Shown: positions 5,661-8,439 of the stretch, piece after piece
Position numbering within the stretch: the first letter of the stretch is position 1
Layout of the letters: each line of letters begins with the position of its first letter
Assembly (NCBI GenBank): GCA_029931885.1
Contig: JAOZRJ010000058.1
Coordinates: 1 to 8,439 of the forward strand
Length of the DNA stretch: 8,439 nucleotides
Source of the DNA: Candidatus Omnitrophota bacterium
GTDB taxonomy: Bacteria > Omnitrophota > Koll11 > Zapsychrales > Aceulaceae
Direction: 5' to 3'
The notes under the pieces: model-generated
Told to the model about the DNA's origin: nothing
Seen by the model: only the letters and a program-made list of their open reading frames with translations
The model's database searches: none
Program-made: the position numbers and the translations under genes

Positions 5661-7547
5661 CTAGCCTTTTGATTCAATTATTTTCTTAGGAGAAATATAA
5701 TTTCCATGAACTGCCCTAGCACTCGTTAATCTTTGTCCTTGCTCATCAAGAGCATCAAACAATTCTGAAGGAGTGTCAGAAACTTTCGTTGAATATATTT
5801 CTTTGATCCTTTCGATCTTTTCAAGATTTGCAGGAATTTTTACAGTAAATTGCTGCTCATACTCATCTTCTGTATACTCTTTATCAAGAACCTTGCTAAA
5901 TAATTCTTTAAGGTCTTCATATTTAGGAATAAATCCTGTTGGCGTCTCAATTGCGTCAACGTCATTATTGGCGCGTAATTCCATCCATTTGACCCACACC
6001 CTTTTTGCATCCATTCCCGTTAAATAATTTCCTTCAGAATCCTTCAAAAAATAATTAACCGCGAAAACAGGTGGAAGATTTTTTACACCATCTGCAAACT
6101 TTAGATAATTAACTATGTACTGACCTAAAGGTATCGAAACAAAATCCAAATTTGCCATTGGACTAAATTGTCGAACCCCTTCTTGTCCCAAAGTTGCCGC
6201 GGTAGTTTCTGATTCAAGGGAAGCTCCCATTGTTATTACTCCATGAGCCCAATCAAATGCCTGTTGAACCGGAGGCCAAATACTTGAATCTCTTCCACCA
6301 TAAATTACCCCTTTTACCTCAACACCCTTTGGATTATCTATTTCTTGGTCACGATTTTCAAGATCATACAAGCTAACTGTGTAGCGTGCATTCTTATGCG
6401 CAAATGGGATTTCTTTGCCTTCAGAATTCTTGCCATCTTCCCATTGGCCTGCATAATTGACACCTTTTGCAGGCATCTCTCTGCCATCTCCCAACCAATG
6501 AGGATTATTTTTCTCATCGATTAAAATATTAGAGACAATAACCTCTCCAGGAGAATTTAAGACCTTCCAGATAACAGGATCATCTTTAACGTTAACATCG
6601 CGAATAATTCCAAAAATTCCGCACTCAACATTTACAGCGTTAACATTACCATCAATTTTTCTAAGATATGCAATATCATCGCCAATAATAGTTTCACCGC
6701 TCAACATGGCAGTGGAAGTTTTTCCGCATGCACTTGGAAAAGCACCTACAAAATATGATTTTCTGCCCTTAGGTCCGTGAATACCTGTTAACATCATATG
6801 TTCTGCAAGCCATCCTTCTCTTGATGCTTTATTTATCGCAAGCCTTAAAGCTAACTTTTTAAGACCAACCGTGTTGCCTGCATATTGCGTATTTGTACTG
6901 TAAACTGTCTGCTCCTCAAGATCCATGTACACCCTACGTTTATCAACGTTCTTACTTGCACCTTTTTCAATCTCGCCCGCGCTATGAACAAATTTAAAAA
7001 ATTGGTCAGAATCACCCATTTTCTTGAATTGTTCATATCCTCGTCTGTAAAGAATATATTCTGAATGAGCAACATAATTAGAATCAGTTATCTGAATACA
7101 TGGCAATGAAAATTCAGAATTTGTCGGCCCAAGGCAAAAGAATAAAACTTTCATCTCTTTGCCCACCATTGAATCTTTTAAAAATCCATTAACTTCTTTT
7201 AAGCCTTCTTCTCTGTCTGTTGAATTTAAATAGGAGCCCAAATCTACATCAGGAGAAAGAAGATATTTTGTATTTGCCTTATCTCTTGCCTGATCGCTAG
7301 GCCCATCAAAATGAATAGTGTGACCTTCGGTCGCAAGAGACTTTTCCTCCTTGCTTTCTATCGCTTTATTTCGTATGCGAAGCTTATCCTTATCTGAATC
7401 ATCGCAAACATAAACCGACTCTGGGTTGCAATGCTCAACATACTTCCCAATAAAATCAATTAGTCTTGAATTATTTAGTGAAGCTAATTTCTCCAATCCA
7501 TCCTGACCGCATTTTTCTTTTAATAACCCTAGATAATCTTTCGACAT
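5661..7547 (-). CDS. pckG: GTP-dependent phosphoenolpyruvate carboxykinase, divergent archaeal-like type
   Basis: This cytosolic enzyme converts oxaloacetate plus GTP to PEP, CO2 and GDP, reversibly, at the entry to gluconeogenesis. The product is 628 residues, near the family's usual size. Seen: the N-terminal substrate domain with R88; YAGNTVGLKKLALRLA (222-237); the P-loop AFPSACGKTSTAML (269-282) with the reactive Cys274 typical of GTP-type enzymes; IIGDDIAYL (287-295) with the metal-binding Asp pair 290/291; YGGRDSSIWP (416-425) with R419; and HGVITMGASLESETTAA (435-451). The canonical GTP-type motifs FPSACGKTNLAM, GGRR and a nucleotide-binding NW appear here as KTSTAM, GGRD and NYF (498-500), followed by an insert-like GNYLTGMDAKRVWVKWMELR. 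This resembles archaeal GTP-PEPCKs from memory. The start has AAGGAG (7560-7555) 7 nt upstream, lying inside the end of the preceding gene. Confidence 0.93.
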   Translation of the reverse strand: MSKDYLGLLKEKCGQDGLEKLASLNNSRLIDFIGKYVEHCNPESVYVCDDSDKDKLRIRNKAIESKEEKSLATEGHTIHFDGPSDQARDKANTKYLLSPDVDLGSYLNSTDREEGLKEVNGFLKDSMVGKEMKVLFFCLGPTNSEFSLPCIQITDSNYVAHSEYILYRRGYEQFKKMGDSDQFFKFVHSAGEIEKGASKNVDKRRVYMDLEEQTVYSTNTQYAGNTVGLKKLALRLAINKASREGWLAEHMMLTGIHGPKGRKSYFVGAFPSACGKTSTAMLSGETIIGDDIAYLRKIDGNVNAVNVECGIFGIIRDVNVKDDPVIWKVLNSPGEVIVSNILIDEKNNPHWLGDGREMPAKGVNYAGQWEDGKNSEGKEIPFAHKNARYTVSLYDLENRDQEIDNPKGVEVKGVIYGGRDSSIWPPVQQAFDWAHGVITMGASLESETTAATLGQEGVRQFSPMANLDFVSIPLGQYIVNYLKFADGVKNLPPVFAVNYFLKDSEGNYLTGMDAKRVWVKWMELRANNDVDAIETPTGFIPKYEDLKELFSKVLDKEYTEDEYEQQFTVKIPANLEKIERIKEIYSTKVSDTPSELFDALDEQGQRLTSARAVHGNYISPKKIIESKG

Positions 7548-7548
7548 T

Positions 7549-8439
7549 TTATTTCTCCTTTTTTATTTTTGTTATTCTCAAAATAAATTTTCCGCCGATA
7601 TCGTCTAATTCTTTAATACCGTAACGCCCTGTGCAAATTCGCTCTAAATCCTCAACATTTCCCTCTTTAACAATTGCGTAAGTCATAGGACGCTGACCAA
7701 GAAAATCAACCACTTTCTGATCCGTATTTAAAAATAATATTGGATGAGGACTCCAAAACCCTTTACCGTTAATATCAATTACTGCCATTTCTCTATCTGT
7801 ATAATAACGAATACCTCTTACATAAAATTTGCTCGCTAGTACAGGCGTGTCGGAAGTATCAATCTTATTAAAACTCTCTGAAATATGTTTGCATGACACC
7901 CACGGCTCAACATATGGCCGTGCAAAATAAACTGATGCGAAAAGAATCACTGTTATAAAAGGATATGCAAAAATCATTTTCAGATATTGTATTTTTTGTT
8001 GAAAAAAAAGAATCAAACACAAAATAACGCCTAAGCAAAGCGCAAAGAAATAAACAGGAGTTAATGTAACAAGAATGTCAGAATAGCGTTTGGCCTGCAT
8101 AATTCCGATAACAATAGCGCAAAAAAGGAATCCCGCCATAAATTGCGCACAAAAATTTAATGCCTTTGATCTTTTGCCTCCGGCAGCTTCCGTAAGCATA
8201 CAATCAAGAAAATGTGCCAAAAGAATTGCGATCGCCGGAAAAACAGGAAAAATATAACTAGCCAACTTTGAATGAGCAGGCTGAACAAAAATATAAACGC
8301 CGACAATCCAAGACAAAAGAAAAGCAAACGGAAAACGCAACTTATCTTTTTGTTTAAAATATTTTACTACCGAGCCTCCTGCAGGAATCCAAAACAAAAA
8401 CCAAGGCATTGTTCCTACAAACATTAGCATGATATAAAA
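7549..8439 (-). CDS. ArnT/PMT-like membrane glycosyltransferase (C-terminal part, runs off right edge)
   Basis: The reading frame stays open through the right edge, so the 296 visible residues are the C-terminal part of a larger protein (ArnT relatives have about 550 residues). Seen: GTMPWFLFWIPAG near the start of the visible part, then a hydrophobic helix, then HSKLASYIFPVFPAIAILLAHFLD. This matches the SKLPTYILPxxPAxA region of the ArnT/PMT (GT83/GT39) family, where lipid-linked sugars are moved onto lipid A or other periplasmic acceptors. About six membrane segments are visible, followed by a hydrophilic tail of roughly 115 residues with the FYVRGIRYYTDREM stretch typical of the periplasmic end domain. 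The catalytic N-terminal part is not in view, so donor and acceptor cannot be named. Its TAA stop lies 1 nt before the PEP carboxykinase ATG, and its last codons (AAG GAG AAA) contain that gene's ribosome-binding site, so the two are probably translationally coupled. Confidence 0.82.
   Translation of the reverse strand, partial: FYIMLMFVGTMPWFLFWIPAGGSVVKYFKQKDKLRFPFAFLLSWIVGVYIFVQPAHSKLASYIFPVFPAIAILLAHFLDCMLTEAAGGKRSKALNFCAQFMAGFLFCAIVIGIMQAKRYSDILVTLTPVYFFALCLGVILCLILFFQQKIQYLKMIFAYPFITVILFASVYFARPYVEPWVSCKHISESFNKIDTSDTPVLASKFYVRGIRYYTDREMAVIDINGKGFWSPHPILFLNTDQKVVDFLGQRPMTYAIVKEGNVEDLERICTGRYGIKELDDIGGKFILRITKIKKEK
7555..7560 (-). promoter_or_regulatory. PEP carboxykinase ribosome-binding site inside the upstream gene
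   Basis: AAGGAG, 7 nt before the ATG at 7547, is also the Lys-Glu codon pair just before the end of the glycosyltransferase gene. The stop TAA and the start ATG are one base apart. This arrangement shows the two genes share a transcript and suggests translational coupling. Confidence 0.85.

Noticed and set aside
5773..7075. Short frames on both strands inside the PEP carboxykinase gene (5773-6027 plus, 6851-7075 minus)
   Set aside because: The PEPCK frame is continuous with all motifs present, so these are neither genes nor evidence of a frameshift.
1..8439. CRISPR array, insertion sequence, phage or tRNA genes
   Set aside because: I looked for regularly spaced repeats, terminal inverted repeats around a transposase and tRNA-like cloverleaf sequences and saw none. 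The window is nearly filled by metabolic and envelope genes.

Overview
The window is an AT-rich stretch from what is most likely a diderm (outer-membrane-bearing) bacterium. The evidence is an LpxL/HtrB-type acyltransferase at the left edge, a secreted protein ending in an outer-membrane beta-barrel signal with terminal Phe, and an ArnT/PMT-type membrane glycosyltransferase at the right edge. The AT-richness, the PEP carboxykinase of divergent (archaeal-like) GTP type and the style of the outer-membrane protein would fit an uncultivated anaerobic lineage such as Omnitrophota. That placement is only a guess from memory of family resemblance. There is no rRNA, tRNA, CRISPR array, transposon or phage gene in the window.

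Layout. Positions 1-463 hold the first 154 codons of a minus-strand LpxL-like acyltransferase that runs off the left edge. Positions 464-656 are a divergent promoter region. Positions 657-1850 hold a plus-strand outer-membrane beta-barrel protein. A perfect A/T palindrome (1849-1878) separates it from the convergent block. Everything from 1887 to the right edge lies on the minus strand. In transcription order these genes are an ArnT-like glycosyltransferase (C-terminal part only), GTP-dependent PEP carboxykinase, SAICAR synthase (purC), a class I aspartate aminotransferase, a CPA2-type cation/proton antiporter and a small cupin. The spacings are 1, 63, 60, 20 and 49 bp.

How the genes may work together. 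Three of the tightly packed genes meet at the oxaloacetate/aspartate node. PEP carboxykinase interconverts oxaloacetate and PEP, the aminotransferase interconverts oxaloacetate and aspartate, and PurC consumes aspartate. This is a metabolic reading of gene order, not proof of co-regulation. The envelope genes at both ends (acyltransferase, beta-barrel, glycosyltransferase) fit lipid A and outer-membrane maintenance.

The most interesting signal is in the promoters. Three good extended -10 boxes (TGnTAWAAT) are visible, and all three serve genes without a Shine-Dalgarno sequence. Two of them lie exactly 6 nt from a start codon, which predicts leaderless mRNAs (antiporter GTG at 3426, outer-membrane protein ATG at 657). 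Each of these two promoters is also overlapped by a perfect inverted repeat. The other genes with visible upstream sequence (cupin, aminotransferase, purC, PEP carboxykinase) have clear Shine-Dalgarno sequences. I do not see an obviously new multi-gene system; most of the window is ordinary core metabolism.
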